Source of the DNA: Variovorax sp. J22P240
GTDB taxonomy: Bacteria > Pseudomonadota > Gammaproteobacteria > Burkholderiales > Burkholderiaceae_C
DNA length: 64,000 bases
Direction: 5' to 3'
Assembly: GCF_030316855.1 (NCBI RefSeq)
Contig: NZ_JASZYR010000006.1
Location: 124,001-188,000, forward strand
Numbering within the stretch: the stretch's first letter is position 1; each line of letters begins with the position of its first letter. The position numbers and the translations under genes are program-made. Below are positions 1-9,716 of the stretch, in pieces. Below the pieces are notes generated by a model, which was not told the origin of the DNA, searched no databases, and was given only the letters and a program-made list of their open reading frames with translations.

Positions 1-617
<617 letters not shown>

Positions 618-628
618 TTACAAATGAA

Positions 629-652
629 GAAGCCCCGGCAAAGCGGGGCTTC
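629..652 (-). terminator. Hairpin between rpmA and obgE
   Basis: A 9-bp perfect stem (GAAGCCCCG / CGGGGCTTC) with a 6-nt loop lies in the 68-nt gap between the rpmA stop and the obgE start. On the minus strand it is followed by TTCATTTG, a poor U-tract. It is probably a partial terminator or processing hairpin that lowers obgE expression relative to the ribosomal proteins. Confidence 0.5.
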
Positions 653-673
653 GAAAAGATCGAAGTGACTGGC

Positions 674-931
674 TCAGGCCGGGGTCACGTTGACCGTGTG
701 CTTGTTCAGTGCACCCTTGGTACCGAACGACACGTGGCCGTCGACCAGGGCAAACAGCGTATGGTCCTTGCCCACGCCGACGTTGACGCCGGGGTGAAAC
801 TGGGTGCCGCGCTGGCGCACGATGATCGAGCCCGCGCTGATCAGTTCACCACCAAACGCCTTCACGCCGAGCATCTTGGGCTTCGAATCGCGCCCGTTTC
901 GCGTAGAGCCGCCGCCTTTTTTCTGTGCCAT
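674..931 (-). CDS. rpmA: 50S ribosomal protein L27
   Basis: Large-subunit protein at the peptidyl transferase centre. The 85-residue length is normal. The N-terminus [19 protein letters not shown] is the typical start that does not need processing, and [10 protein letters not shown] followed by GKDHTLFAL is the family core. It starts 12 nt downstream of rplU, so the two are cotranscribed. Confidence 0.98.
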   Translation of the reverse strand: MAQKKGGGSTRNGRDSKPKMLGVKAFGGELISAGSIIVRQRGTQFHPGVNVGVGKDHTLFALVDGHVSFGTKGALNKHTVNVTPA

Positions 932-943
932 GGAATCAGCTCC

Positions 944-1255
944 TTAGCCGGCGATCGCGCCGATTTGCAGTTCGGTGAACTGCTGGCGATGGCCTTGACG
1001 TTTCTGATAGTGCTTGCGACGGCGCATCTTGAAGATGCGAACCTTGTCGTGCTTGCCGTGCGACAGTACCGTGACTGTCACCGTTGCGCCGGACACCAGG
1101 GGCGTACCTACCTTGATTGCGCTGCCGTCGCCGACTGCGAGCACTTGGTCGATCACGATCTCCTGGCCTACGTCCGCAGCAATCTGTTCTACTTTAATTT
1201 TCTCGCCGGAAGCAACGCGATACTGCTTGCCGCCGGTTTTTATGACCGCGTACAT
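944..1255 (-). CDS. rplU: 50S ribosomal protein L21
   Basis: Ribosomal protein that binds 23S rRNA. It is 103 residues long, the usual size. It begins [14 protein letters not shown] and carries the C-terminal signature [14 protein letters not shown] near residue 80. It is the first gene of the rplU-rpmA-obgE unit and is divergent from ispB, as in many Gammaproteobacteria and Betaproteobacteria. Confidence 0.98.
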   Translation of the reverse strand: MYAVIKTGGKQYRVASGEKIKVEQIAADVGQEIVIDQVLAVGDGSAIKVGTPLVSGATVTVTVLSHGKHDKVRIFKMRRRKHYQKRQGHRQQFTELQIGAIAG

Positions 1256-1439
1256 GTTGACCTCTTGAATAAGATGGGTTCTACGGCGAATTCCGCAGAG
1301 CCCTAGATTCTAGCACGAGGGGCGTTTCTCGAGCCAAGGGGCGGAAGCGCAGCCGAATCGGCCGGGTTCGCCTCCCTATAATCTGGGACTTCCAGCCCTG
1401 CGATCGTCGCATCTCACGCAGCGCGCAAGCGCCCTTGCT
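1256..1439. promoter_or_regulatory. Divergent promoter region rplU / ispB
   Basis: This 184-nt spacer separates rplU (-) from ispB (+). On the plus strand a perfect -10 box TATAAT lies at 1377-1382 with no convincing -35 box. On the minus strand TAGAAT at 1307-1312 is a likely -10 for rplU, with a weak TTGGCT 19 nt upstream at 1332-1337. Motif matches are by eye only. Confidence 0.45.
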
Positions 1440-2432
1440 TTGCCAGTTCCCGCCGCCGACACCTCCCCCGCCGCTGCCGTACTCGACCTGATCGCCGACG
1501 ATATGGCGGGGGTCGACCGCGTCATCAGCCGCCGCCTCGACACCGGCGTGCCGCTGGTACGCCAAGTCTCCAAGTACATCATCTCCGCCGGCGGCAAGCG
1601 GTTGCGGCCCGCATTGCTTCTTCTCATGGCAGGCGCCCTGGGCTATCGCGAGGAGCAGCGCTTCAACCTGGCGGCGGTCGTCGAATTCATCCATACGGCG
1701 ACCCTGCTGCACGATGACGTCGTCGACGAATCCACGCTTCGCCGCGGCCGCCCGACTGCCAACGAGTCGTTTGGAAACCCCGCCAGCGTCCTCGTCGGCG
1801 ACTTTCTCTATTCCCGCGCCTTCCAAATGATGCTGGACGCCAACGACGTTCGGGTCATGGAGATCCTTGCGGACGCCACCAACGTCATCGCCGAGGGCGA
1901 AGTGCTGCAGCTGATGAACATGCACGATGCTTCTCTCGATGAGGAAGCCTACCTTCGGGTGATTCGCTCCAAGACTGCCAAGCTGTTCGAAGCAAGCACG
2001 CGCCTTGCGGCCGTGTTGGCCGGCGCAACGCCCGAGGTCGAGGAAGCCTGCGCGACCTATGGGCAGGCGCTGGGCACCGCCTTCCAGGTCATCGACGACG
2101 TGCTCGACTACGCCGGCAACGCGAACGAGACCGGCAAGAACGTCGGCGACGACCTCCGCGAAGGCAAGACCACGCTCCCGCTGATTCTCGCCATGCAACG
2201 AGGAACGCCTGATCAGCGCGCGCTGATCAGTGCGGCCATCGAGGCAGGCGACACGACGCAACTGCCCCAAATCGTGGCCATCGTGCGCGAAACCGGAGCA
2301 CTGGAAGCTACGCGCGCAGCGGCTGCAGCAGAAGCTCAGCGCGCAATGGATGCACTTCGTGGTTTTCCTGCAAATCCGCACTCCGGCGGTTTGCTACAAT
2401 TAGCGGCTCAGTTGCTTGAGCGACGCGCCTAA
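1440..2432 (+). CDS. ispB: Octaprenyl/polyprenyl diphosphate synthase
   Basis: Trans-prenyltransferase that elongates farnesyl diphosphate with isopentenyl diphosphate to make the ubiquinone side chain. The substrate-binding GGKRLRP is at residues 51-57, the first aspartate-rich motif DDVVDE at 92-97 and the second DDVLD at 219-223. The 330-residue length fits IspB. The start is uncertain. No ATG fits the family N-terminus, so the TTG at 1440 is used. An ATG at 1503 would remove 21 residues and begins inside the conserved ADDMAGVD segment. It is followed by tRNA-Pro on the same strand. Confidence 0.93.
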   Translation: MPVPAADTSPAAAVLDLIADDMAGVDRVISRRLDTGVPLVRQVSKYIISAGGKRLRPALLLLMAGALGYREEQRFNLAAVVEFIHTATLLHDDVVDESTLRRGRPTANESFGNPASVLVGDFLYSRAFQMMLDANDVRVMEILADATNVIAEGEVLQLMNMHDASLDEEAYLRVIRSKTAKLFEASTRLAAVLAGATPEVEEACATYGQALGTAFQVIDDVLDYAGNANETGKNVGDDLREGKTTLPLILAMQRGTPDQRALISAAIEAGDTTQLPQIVAIVRETGALEATRAAAAAEAQRAMDALRGFPANPHSGGLLQLAAQLLERRA

Positions 2433-2467
2433 GTCACCACGACGGACGACTCTCTTTTTGCAACCAT

Positions 2468-2544
2468 CGGGGTGTAGCTTAGCCTGGTAGAGCGCTACGT
2501 TCGGGACGTAGAGGCCGGAGGTTCGAATCCTCTCACCCCGACCA
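2468..2544 (+). tRNA. tRNA-Pro (anticodon CGG)
   Basis: The 77-nt cloverleaf has acceptor CGGGGTG pairing with CACCCCG, a TTCGAATCC T-loop and an encoded CCA end. The anticodon stem CTACG/CGTAG encloses loop TTCGGGA, giving anticodon CGG, which reads CCG. It lies 35 nt after ispB. A TACAAT box at 2395-2400, inside the ispB 3' end, could be its own -10. A weak 5-bp hairpin with a T-rich loop follows the CCA end. Confidence 0.97.
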
Positions 2545-2663
2545 GCCTTTTTGGGCTGTAATTGCCAAATGCTGCGCGATCAAACGGGCACGCAGCGGTT
2601 TACAGTCCTTGGGCGATCAGCGATGATCGTGAAGCAATTTTTCACGTCTCTTACATTCGTTGA

Positions 2664-4397
2664 ATGGCCGCCGCCGAACCCCTCGTCAAAGAAACCACGT
2701 CGATCGCTCTTCCGGGACTGGCGCGTGCACTGGTTTCGGCCGGAAAGCTTGCCGCGAAGGCCGCGGAAGATATTTACCAGAAGTCCCTCAGCGGGCGCAC
2801 CAGCTTCATCGCGGAGTTGACCGGTACTGGCGCGGTGTCTGCGGCCGACCTGGCCCACACACTGTCCAGTGCGTTTGGCGCGCCCCTGCTCGACCTCGAC
2901 GCCATCGATCCGCAGCGCCTTCCCAAGGACCTTCTCGACGCCAAGCTGTGCCAAGCCTATCGAGTGGTCGTCCTGAGCAAACGCAACAATCGTCTCATTG
3001 TTGCAACAGCCGACCCCTCGGATCAGCAGGCCGCGGAAAAAATCAAGTTCGCGTCCCAGATGGGCGTGGACTGGGTCATCGCGGAGTACGACAAGCTCTC
3101 CCGCATGATCGAAGCGGCGGCGGTCACCGCTTCCGAAACCATCGACAGCATCATCGGCACAGAGTTCGAGTTCGATGATGTCTCTGCTGATACCAGCAGC
3201 GAGACCAGCGACCCGGCCGTTGCCGAGGTCGAGGACGCCCCCGTTGTCCGCTTCCTGCACAAGATGCTCCTCGACGCGTTCAGCATGCGTGCGTCGGACA
3301 TTCACTTCGAACCCTACGAGCACAATTACCGCGTGCGCTTCCGCATCGACGGCGAGTTGCGCGAGATCGCGAGTCCGCCAACGGTCATCAAGGACAAGCT
3401 GGCGTCGCGCATCAAGGTCATATCTCGGCTGGACATCTCCGAAAAACGCGTTCCGCAAGACGGCCGGATGAAACTCAAGATCGGTCCGGAACGCGTGATC
3501 GATTTTCGGGTAAGCACCTTGCCCACGCTGTTCGGCGAGAAGATCGTGATCCGTATCCTTGATCCGAGCAGCGCACGCCTGGGCATCGATGCGCTTGGCT
3601 ACGACGCGGACGAAAAGGAGCGCCTGCTTCAGGCCATCGGGCGCCCGTACGGCATGGTGCTGGTCACCGGGCCGACCGGGTCCGGCAAGACCGTTTCGCT
3701 CTACACCTGCCTGAACTTGCTGAACAAACCCGGGGTGAATATCGCCACGGCGGAAGATCCGTCTGAAATCAACCTGCCGGGGGTCAACCAGGTCAATGTC
3801 AACGATCGGGCGGGCCTGACCTTCGCGACTGCGCTGCGCGCCTTCCTGCGGCAGGACCCGGACATCATCATGGTCGGCGAAATTCGCGACCTCGAAACCG
3901 CCGACATCTCGATCAAGGCCGCGCAAACGGGCCACCTGGTCCTCTCGACGCTGCACACCAACGATGCGCCGACAACGCTCACGCGGATGCGCAACATGGG
4001 CATCGCGCCCTTCAACATCGCATCCAGCGTCATCCTGATCACCGCGCAGCGGCTTGCACGGCGCCTGTGCACCGTTTGCCGCGCTCCTGCCGATGTGCCG
4101 AAGCAGGCGTTGCTCGATGCCGGCTTCAAGCCGCATGACCTGGACAACTCCTGGAAGCCCTACCATCCGGTCGGTTGCTCCGCGTGCAATGGCGGATACA
4201 AGGGTCGTGTCGGCATTTATCAGGTGATGCCGATCAGCGAGGAGATCCAGAAGATCATCCTTCGCGACGGAAGCGCGCTCGACATCGCGCGGCAGTCCGA
4301 AGCCGAAGGCGTGCGCTCGCTGCGTCAGTCGGGCCTGAAGAAAGTCATGCAGGGACTGACCTCACTTGAAGAAGTGCTTGCAGTCACCAACGAATAG
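2664..4397 (+). CDS. pilB: Type IV pilus extension ATPase PilB
   Basis: Cytoplasmic hexameric ATPase that powers pilin polymerisation. Of its 577 residues, the N-terminal MshEN-type domain spans about 20-160 and the GspE/PilB core follows. Walker A GPTGSGKT is at 336-343, Walker B IIMVGEIRD at 401-409 and the His box GHLVLSTLHTND at 423-434. A tetracysteine zinc site is formed by Cys469, 472, 505 and 508. It is the first gene of pilB-pilC-pilD, with 20 nt to pilC. No pilin gene lies nearby. Confidence 0.97.
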   Translation: MAAAEPLVKETTSIALPGLARALVSAGKLAAKAAEDIYQKSLSGRTSFIAELTGTGAVSAADLAHTLSSAFGAPLLDLDAIDPQRLPKDLLDAKLCQAYRVVVLSKRNNRLIVATADPSDQQAAEKIKFASQMGVDWVIAEYDKLSRMIEAAAVTASETIDSIIGTEFEFDDVSADTSSETSDPAVAEVEDAPVVRFLHKMLLDAFSMRASDIHFEPYEHNYRVRFRIDGELREIASPPTVIKDKLASRIKVISRLDISEKRVPQDGRMKLKIGPERVIDFRVSTLPTLFGEKIVIRILDPSSARLGIDALGYDADEKERLLQAIGRPYGMVLVTGPTGSGKTVSLYTCLNLLNKPGVNIATAEDPSEINLPGVNQVNVNDRAGLTFATALRAFLRQDPDIIMVGEIRDLETADISIKAAQTGHLVLSTLHTNDAPTTLTRMRNMGIAPFNIASSVILITAQRLARRLCTVCRAPADVPKQALLDAGFKPHDLDNSWKPYHPVGCSACNGGYKGRVGIYQVMPISEEIQKIILRDGSALDIARQSEAEGVRSLRQSGLKKVMQGLTSLEEVLAVTNE

Positions 4398-4417
4398 CAT
4401 CGAGAAGCGGAGATTTA

Positions 4418-5641
4418 ATGGCAACGGCAGCAGCATCCAACCGAACGTTCAAGGAATATGTCTTTGAGTGGGAGGGCAAGGACCGCAACGGTAAGACGGT
4501 GCGAGGCGAAGTACGAGCCGCTGGCGAAAACCAGGTCCAGGCGGCGCTGCGACGCCAGGGCGTGCTCACGACGAAGATCAAGAAGCGGCGCATGCGCTCC
4601 GGCAAGGCGATCAAGCCGAAGGACATCGCGATCTTCACTCGACAGCTGGCCACGATGATGAAGGCTGGCGTCCCCCTGCTGCAGGCTTTTGACATCGTGG
4701 GTCGCGGCAATGCGAACCCCAGCGTCGCGAAGCTGCTCAACGACATTCGCAGCGATGTGGAAACGGGCACGTCGCTGTCGTCCGCCTTTCGCAAGTTCCC
4801 AAAGTACTTCGACAGCCTCTACTGCAATCTGGTCGAAGCCGGCGAAGCCGCGGGTATTCTGGAAGACTTGCTCGACCGCCTGGCCACCTACATGGAAAAG
4901 ACGGAGGCGATCAAGTCGAAGATCAAGTCGGCGCTGATGTATCCGACGTCGGTGATCGTCGTGGCGTTCGTGGTGGTGGCGATCATCATGATTTTCGTCA
5001 TCCCGGCGTTCAAGCAGGTGTTCACCTCCTTCGGCGCGGACCTGCCCGCTCCGACACTGTTCGTCATGGCGGTCAGCGAGTTCTTCGTTTCCTATTGGTG
5101 GTTGATTTTCGGCGTCATCGGCGGGGGTCTCTATTTCTTCATCCAGGCCTGGAAGCGCAACGAGCGCGTTCAAAAGGTCATGGACCGCCTCCTCTTGCGC
5201 CTGCCGATTTTTGGTGCCCTGATCGACAAGTCGTGCGTCGCGCGCTGGACCCGGACGCTGGCGACCATGTTCGCCGCCGGCGTGCCGCTGGTCGAAGCAC
5301 TCGATTCCGTGGGCGGCGCGTCCGGCAATTCCGTGTATGCGGAAGCCACTACCAAGATTCAGCAGGAGGTTTCGACCGGGACCAGCCTCACGACGGCGAT
5401 GACCAATGCCAACCTGTTCCCGTCGATGGTGCTGCAGATGACCGCCATCGGGGAGGAGTCAGGCTCGATCGACCACATGCTGGGCAAGGCGGCCGACTTC
5501 TACGAATCCGAAGTCGACGACATGGTTGCCGGCCTTTCCAGCCTGATGGAACCCATCATCATCGTGTTCCTGGGCGTGATCATCGGCGGGATCGTGGTCT
5601 CGATGTACCTGCCCATCTTCAAGCTCGGCCAGGTCGTCTGA
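4418..5641 (+). CDS. pilC: Type IV pilus inner-membrane platform protein PilC
   Basis: Polytopic inner-membrane protein that transmits PilB motion to the pilin subunits. Its 407 residues hold two T2SS-F domains. The first starts around residue 70 (FTRQLATMMKAGVPLLQAFD) and its repeat around 275 (WTRTLATMFAAGVPLVEALD). Hydrophobic spans lie near 180-205, 225-245 and 375-400. Its stop shares one base with the pilD start (TGATG), so the two are translationally coupled. Confidence 0.97.
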   Translation: MATAAASNRTFKEYVFEWEGKDRNGKTVRGEVRAAGENQVQAALRRQGVLTTKIKKRRMRSGKAIKPKDIAIFTRQLATMMKAGVPLLQAFDIVGRGNANPSVAKLLNDIRSDVETGTSLSSAFRKFPKYFDSLYCNLVEAGEAAGILEDLLDRLATYMEKTEAIKSKIKSALMYPTSVIVVAFVVVAIIMIFVIPAFKQVFTSFGADLPAPTLFVMAVSEFFVSYWWLIFGVIGGGLYFFIQAWKRNERVQKVMDRLLLRLPIFGALIDKSCVARWTRTLATMFAAGVPLVEALDSVGGASGNSVYAEATTKIQQEVSTGTSLTTAMTNANLFPSMVLQMTAIGEESGSIDHMLGKAADFYESEVDDMVAGLSSLMEPIIIVFLGVIIGGIVVSMYLPIFKLGQVV

Positions 5642-6483
5642 TGCTGGTTTCGCAGGGGGTGGACGCCGCGCTGGCCGGCGTACTGGGGCTCTTGATCGGC
5701 AGTTTTCTCAATGTCGTGATCTATCGGCTCCCCAAGATGCTCGAAGCACAATGGGCGGCAGAATGCGCGGGCGTCGAGGGCGGTGACACCACGCCTGCCG
5801 AGCGATTCAACCTGATGGTGCCGCATTCGCGCTGCCAGCAATGCGGGCATGCCATTCGCTGGTATGAGAACGTCCCCGTACTGAGTTATCTCATCCTCCG
5901 CGGAAAGTGCTCGGCATGCAGGACGCCGATCAGCATGCGCTATCCCGTGGTCGAACTGGTGACCGGCGCGCTCTTCGCTTGGTGCGTTTGGCACATGCCT
6001 GGGCAAATCGGCAGTCTCGCATGGTGCGGCTTTGCGGCGGCCCTGCTTGCGTTGGCGCTCATCGACTGGGACACCACCCTGCTGCCGGACGACATCACGC
6101 TCCCTTTGCTGTGGGCAGGCCTGCTGGCCTCCCTGGCGGGTTTCACCGGCGTGCCACTCGCAAGCGCCGTCTGGGGCGCTGTTGCGGGCTACCTCTCGCT
6201 CTGGGCCGTCTACTGGCTCTTTAAGCTGACCACGGGCAAGGAGGGCATGGGCTATGGCGATTTCAAGCTCTTTGCCGCCTTCGGCGCGTGGTTCGGATGG
6301 CAGGCGTTGGTGCCGATCATTCTGATGGCATCGATCATCGGGGTGGTCGTCGGCCTTGCGCTCAAGTTCAGCAGCGGGTTGCGCGAAGGCGGCTACGTGC
6401 CCTTCGGGCCGTTCCTGGCTGGTGCCGGCTTCACGGCCATGATATTCGGCCCGGACGCCATCCTCCGCGTGGCCGGCCTCTGA
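5641..6483 (+). CDS. pilD: Prepilin peptidase / N-methyltransferase PilD
   Basis: Aspartic membrane protease that cleaves type IV prepilins and N-methylates the new N-terminal Phe. The ATG at 5641 gives 280 residues; the longer open frame upstream is antisense-type read-through inside pilC. The cytoplasmic zinc domain has two CxxC pairs (CQQC and CSAC). The catalytic aspartates are in LIDWDTTLLPD and the GYGDFKLF (GxGD) motif. Several hydrophobic helices follow, as expected. It overlaps pilC by one base and is followed by coaE. Confidence 0.96.
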   Translation: MLVSQGVDAALAGVLGLLIGSFLNVVIYRLPKMLEAQWAAECAGVEGGDTTPAERFNLMVPHSRCQQCGHAIRWYENVPVLSYLILRGKCSACRTPISMRYPVVELVTGALFAWCVWHMPGQIGSLAWCGFAAALLALALIDWDTTLLPDDITLPLLWAGLLASLAGFTGVPLASAVWGAVAGYLSLWAVYWLFKLTTGKEGMGYGDFKLFAAFGAWFGWQALVPIILMASIIGVVVGLALKFSSGLREGGYVPFGPFLAGAGFTAMIFGPDAILRVAGL

Positions 6484-6496
6484 GCGCTTGAGAGCC

Positions 6497-7099
6497 ATGC
6501 GCATCGGCTTGACCGGCGGTATCGGAAGCGGCAAGAGCACGGTCGCGACCATGCTGGTCTCGCTCGGTGCGAAGCTGGTCGACACGGACGCGATTGCACG
6601 ATCCGTTGCCGAGCCGCAGGGGGCCGCAATGCCGGCGCTCGAAGCGGAATTCGGTCGATCCATCCTCGCCGAAGATGGCGGCTTGGACCGAGCGCGCATG
6701 CGAGACCTTGTGTTCGCCGATGCTCAAGCCAAAAAGCGCCTCGAGGCCGTCCTGCATCCGCTGATCGGCGCGGAATGCGAGCGGCAGGCGGCAACTGCTG
6801 CGGCCAGACAACCCATCGTGTTCGACGTGCCGCTTCTGGTCGAATCGAGACGCTGGCGTGCCATCGTCGATCGGGTGCTGGTAGTTGACGCCACCGAAGA
6901 GACCCAGTTGCGTCGCGTCGTGACTCGTTCCGGCTGGGCGTCCGAAGCAGTTCGCGCAGTCATCACGCAACAAGCGGACCGAGTCCAACGCCGGGCGGCA
7001 GCCGATGCAGTGATATTCAACGAGGACCTCTCGATGCAGGAACTCGCGTCGGAAGTACGGAATCTGTGGGAACGGTGGACGGGCATCGTCGCGCGATAA
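6497..7099 (+). CDS. coaE: Dephospho-CoA kinase
   Basis: Catalyses the last step of coenzyme A synthesis, phosphorylating the ribose 3'-OH of dephospho-CoA. It has 200 residues from the ATG at 6497; a TTG three codons upstream is less likely. The P-loop GLTGGIGSGKST is at the N-terminus. VDTDAIAR, DVPLLVES and the lid region LRRVVTRSGW are typical CoaE segments. The pilD-coaE-zapD-yacG order is conserved in many proteobacteria. Confidence 0.95.
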   Translation: MRIGLTGGIGSGKSTVATMLVSLGAKLVDTDAIARSVAEPQGAAMPALEAEFGRSILAEDGGLDRARMRDLVFADAQAKKRLEAVLHPLIGAECERQAATAAARQPIVFDVPLLVESRRWRAIVDRVLVVDATEETQLRRVVTRSGWASEAVRAVITQQADRVQRRAAADAVIFNEDLSMQELASEVRNLWERWTGIVAR

Positions 7100-7177
7100 T
7101 CGGCCGGCACAACGGCCTATGCGCCACACAACAAGAACGCGGAGCGCGAGACGGCTCCGCGAGCCACATCCCACAAG

Positions 7178-8671
7178 ATGCTCTTCAATTCGTACGCGTT
7201 CATCTTCTGCTATTTCCCGATCGTCTTTTTCGGGTTCTTCCTGATCGGCAAGTGGAATGCGCGTGCAGCAGCCGGCTTTCTCGCGCTGGCGTCGCTGTTC
7301 TTCTATGGCTGGTGGAGCGTTCAGGCGCTGCCGCTGCTGGTGGGATCGATCTGCTTCAACTACTGGGCAGGCTTGCGACTGACGCGAGGCCCTGGACGAA
7401 CCGATGCTGGGCGAAAGCGCATGCTGGTGGTTGCGCTGGTGATCAATCTCGGGGTGCTCGCCACCTTCAAGTATGCGAATTTCTTTGTCAGCAACGTGAA
7501 TGAGGGGCTCGCGGCAGCCGGCCTCTCTCCGTTGCCCCTTCTGCATGTGGTTCTGCCGATCGGCATTTCCTTCTACACGTTCACGCAGATTGCCTTCCTG
7601 GTCGATTGCTGGCAGGACAAGGTCCACGAGCGCAGCTTCGTGCACTACGTGCTGTTCGTCACCTATTTCCCCCACCTGATCGCCGGGCCGGTGCTCCATC
7701 ACGCGCAGATGATGCCGCAGTTCGCCAACCCGGCGACCTACCGGATGGACCTGAACAAGGTCTCGCTGGGCCTGGCGATCTTCGTCTTCGGCCTTGCCAA
7801 GAAGTTGCTCATCGGCGATCGGATGGGGGAGTACGCGGACCTGATGTTCACGGGCGTGCACAACGGCACCGTTCCGACGCTCTACACCGCGTGGCTGGGC
7901 GTGATGGCCTATACGCTGCAGATCTATTTCGACTTCTCCGGCTACTCGGACATGGCCGTGGGCCTGTCGCTGTGCCTGGGCGTGCAGCTGCCGCTCAACT
8001 TCAATTCGCCCTACAAATCAACGAGCATCATCGAGTTCTGGCGTCGCTGGCACATCTCACTGTCCACCTTCCTGCGCGACTACCTCTACGTGCCCCTGGG
8101 CGGAAATCGAAAAGGTCCGGCGCGGCGCTATCTGAACCTCTTCCTCACCATGCTCCTGGGTGGACTCTGGCATGGTGCCGCATGGACTTTCGTGGTCTGG
8201 GGCGCGCTGCACGGTGCCTTCCTGATGGTCAATCATCTCTGGAATGCGAAGGTGCGCCGCAATGCGAAGCCCGGGCGCCTGGCCCGACTGCTCGGCTGGT
8301 TCCTGACCTTCATCTGCGTGATGATCGCGTGGGTAGTGTTCCGTGCCGAAAGCATGGGCGCGGCGATGGACATCTACAAGGGCATGCTGGGGATGCACGG
8401 GACCGACCTTGTGGCCTTCCATGAATTCGGGCCGGTTCCCATCCGAAAGCCGGAATTCTTCCAGACCATGCTGGTGGGGCTGTTCATCTGCTTGGCATTG
8501 CCGCCGACCATCACGCTACAGCGCTGGGTGCCTCAAGCCCAAGCGCTTGCCGGACGCCCGCGCGTCGCCAGGATCTTCACCGCGCTGATGGCCCTCGCGA
8601 CGGTGATCTTGCTCGGTCTTTGCGTGTCGAAGCTGGGCTCTTACAGCCCCTTCCTCTATTTCCAGTTCTGA
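7178..8671 (+). CDS. MBOAT-family membrane O-acyltransferase (AlgI-like)
   Basis: Predicted polytopic membrane O-acyltransferase that moves acetyl groups from the cytoplasm to a periplasmic glycan. At 497 residues it matches the AlgI/PatA/DltB group. It contains DFSGYSDMAVG near 252, FWRRWHISLSTFLRDYLY near 287 with His292, and the signature GGLWHGAAWTFVVWGALHG with His332 and His345. A 7-bp hairpin without a T-tract (7139-7160) lies in the 78-nt gap after coaE. One base separates its stop from the next ATG, so the pair is a unit. The acceptor is not evident: no polysaccharide operon is present, and the neighbours are pilus and division genes. Confidence 0.88.
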   Translation: MLFNSYAFIFCYFPIVFFGFFLIGKWNARAAAGFLALASLFFYGWWSVQALPLLVGSICFNYWAGLRLTRGPGRTDAGRKRMLVVALVINLGVLATFKYANFFVSNVNEGLAAAGLSPLPLLHVVLPIGISFYTFTQIAFLVDCWQDKVHERSFVHYVLFVTYFPHLIAGPVLHHAQMMPQFANPATYRMDLNKVSLGLAIFVFGLAKKLLIGDRMGEYADLMFTGVHNGTVPTLYTAWLGVMAYTLQIYFDFSGYSDMAVGLSLCLGVQLPLNFNSPYKSTSIIEFWRRWHISLSTFLRDYLYVPLGGNRKGPARRYLNLFLTMLLGGLWHGAAWTFVVWGALHGAFLMVNHLWNAKVRRNAKPGRLARLLGWFLTFICVMIAWVVFRAESMGAAMDIYKGMLGMHGTDLVAFHEFGPVPIRKPEFFQTMLVGLFICLALPPTITLQRWVPQAQALAGRPRVARIFTALMALATVILLGLCVSKLGSYSPFLYFQF

Positions 8672-8672
8672 T

Positions 8673-9686
8673 ATGACGCCCGCAAAACTCTGGCTGCAGA
8701 TCTTTCTGGCCGGCTTCGCCATCATCTCGGCGCTGCTGGTCACCACGCTGGCAGCAGGCGTCCCTTATGGCGATCTGTCGCGGATCGGCCAAGTTTCGGA
8801 CAATGAGTTCGGTTGGCAACTGGCCCAACCGCACGTCGAGCCCGCGTTCCTTCGTGCCTCTCCGGTCACGGAAGCGGACATCCTCGTGATCGGTGACAGT
8901 TTTTCAATGACTTACCGATGGCAATCCGTGCTCACCAGGGCAGGCTACCGTGTCACGACAATCTACTGGGGCCAACTCGGCGAAGCGCTCTGTGACGACT
9001 TCGACGCCTGGCTCGACGGCGCGGGATTTCACGGCAAACTGGTCGTGGTTGAAAGCGTCGAACGCCTGCTTGGCGATCGCCTGGCAAAGTCACAGAACTG
9101 CACAAAGATGCGAAAGCCATTCGAGTCCAAATCCGAGCCCTTCACCTCGCCACCCGAGCAGGTGCCCGGTTTCGAACTCAATTGGAAGGGCAAGCTGACA
9201 TCGGGCTATACCACCTTCAGGAACACCAGCCGAGCAAAGAATTCGCCTGGCGACACCCTGTTTGGCAAACAGACGTGGGCGCGCCCCGTAGTGGGCGGCT
9301 GCTCATTCTTCAGCAGCAAATTCTGCGACAAGGCTTTGTTCTTCAAGGATGACGACGACAACGGCGACCTGACACCGGAGAATGTCAGGCAGATGCGCGC
9401 CTTTACCAACGCCCACCCCGCCCGCACGATCATGTGGATGGTGATTCCCAACAAGACGACGATCTACATCCAGCCGGATCATTCGAAAGATTTTGTGACG
9501 GCGTTCCGCGACGCAGGCCTCGGGCCCGACCTGTTCACCTTCGCCCAGGAGCAAAAGACAAAGGTCCGCGACTTCTATTTCCCCAATGACACCCACTTGT
9601 CGATGCACGGCCAACTGATCCTCGGGCAGCGCGTGCTGGAGTCAGTGCGCAAGATCCTGCCCGAGCCGGCCGCCAAGACGTCTTGA
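8673..9686 (+). CDS. SGNH-type (AlgJ/AlgX-like) periplasmic acetyltransferase partner
   Basis: Probable periplasmic partner of the preceding MBOAT protein. It has 337 residues with an N-terminal hydrophobic anchor at about 7-30. A GDSFS nucleophile motif sits at 74-78 and a C-terminal DTHLSMHG supplies the Asp306/His308 pair, together completing an SGNH/GDSL triad. Family AlgJ, AlgX and AlgV proteins are typically encoded beside AlgI-like proteins and carry out terminal transfer of acetate to sugar. The region 9080-9420 looks less GC-rich than its neighbours. Family assignment rests on motifs and context. Confidence 0.75.
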   Translation: MTPAKLWLQIFLAGFAIISALLVTTLAAGVPYGDLSRIGQVSDNEFGWQLAQPHVEPAFLRASPVTEADILVIGDSFSMTYRWQSVLTRAGYRVTTIYWGQLGEALCDDFDAWLDGAGFHGKLVVVESVERLLGDRLAKSQNCTKMRKPFESKSEPFTSPPEQVPGFELNWKGKLTSGYTTFRNTSRAKNSPGDTLFGKQTWARPVVGGCSFFSSKFCDKALFFKDDDDNGDLTPENVRQMRAFTNAHPARTIMWMVIPNKTTIYIQPDHSKDFVTAFRDAGLGPDLFTFAQEQKTKVRDFYFPNDTHLSMHGQLILGQRVLESVRKILPEPAAKTS

Positions 9687-9716
9687 AGCTATCATTCCGA
9701 CAGGAAGCCCTCACGC

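Noticed and set aside
5095-5640. Long in-frame N-terminal extension of PilD
   Set aside because: The extension lies inside pilC in another frame and is Arg/Gly/Asp-rich; PilD has a normal ATG at 5641 with a standard N-terminus.
7137-7164. Hairpin between coaE and the MBOAT gene as a terminator
   Set aside because: The 7-bp stem is not followed by a T-tract on either strand, so it was not called as a terminator.
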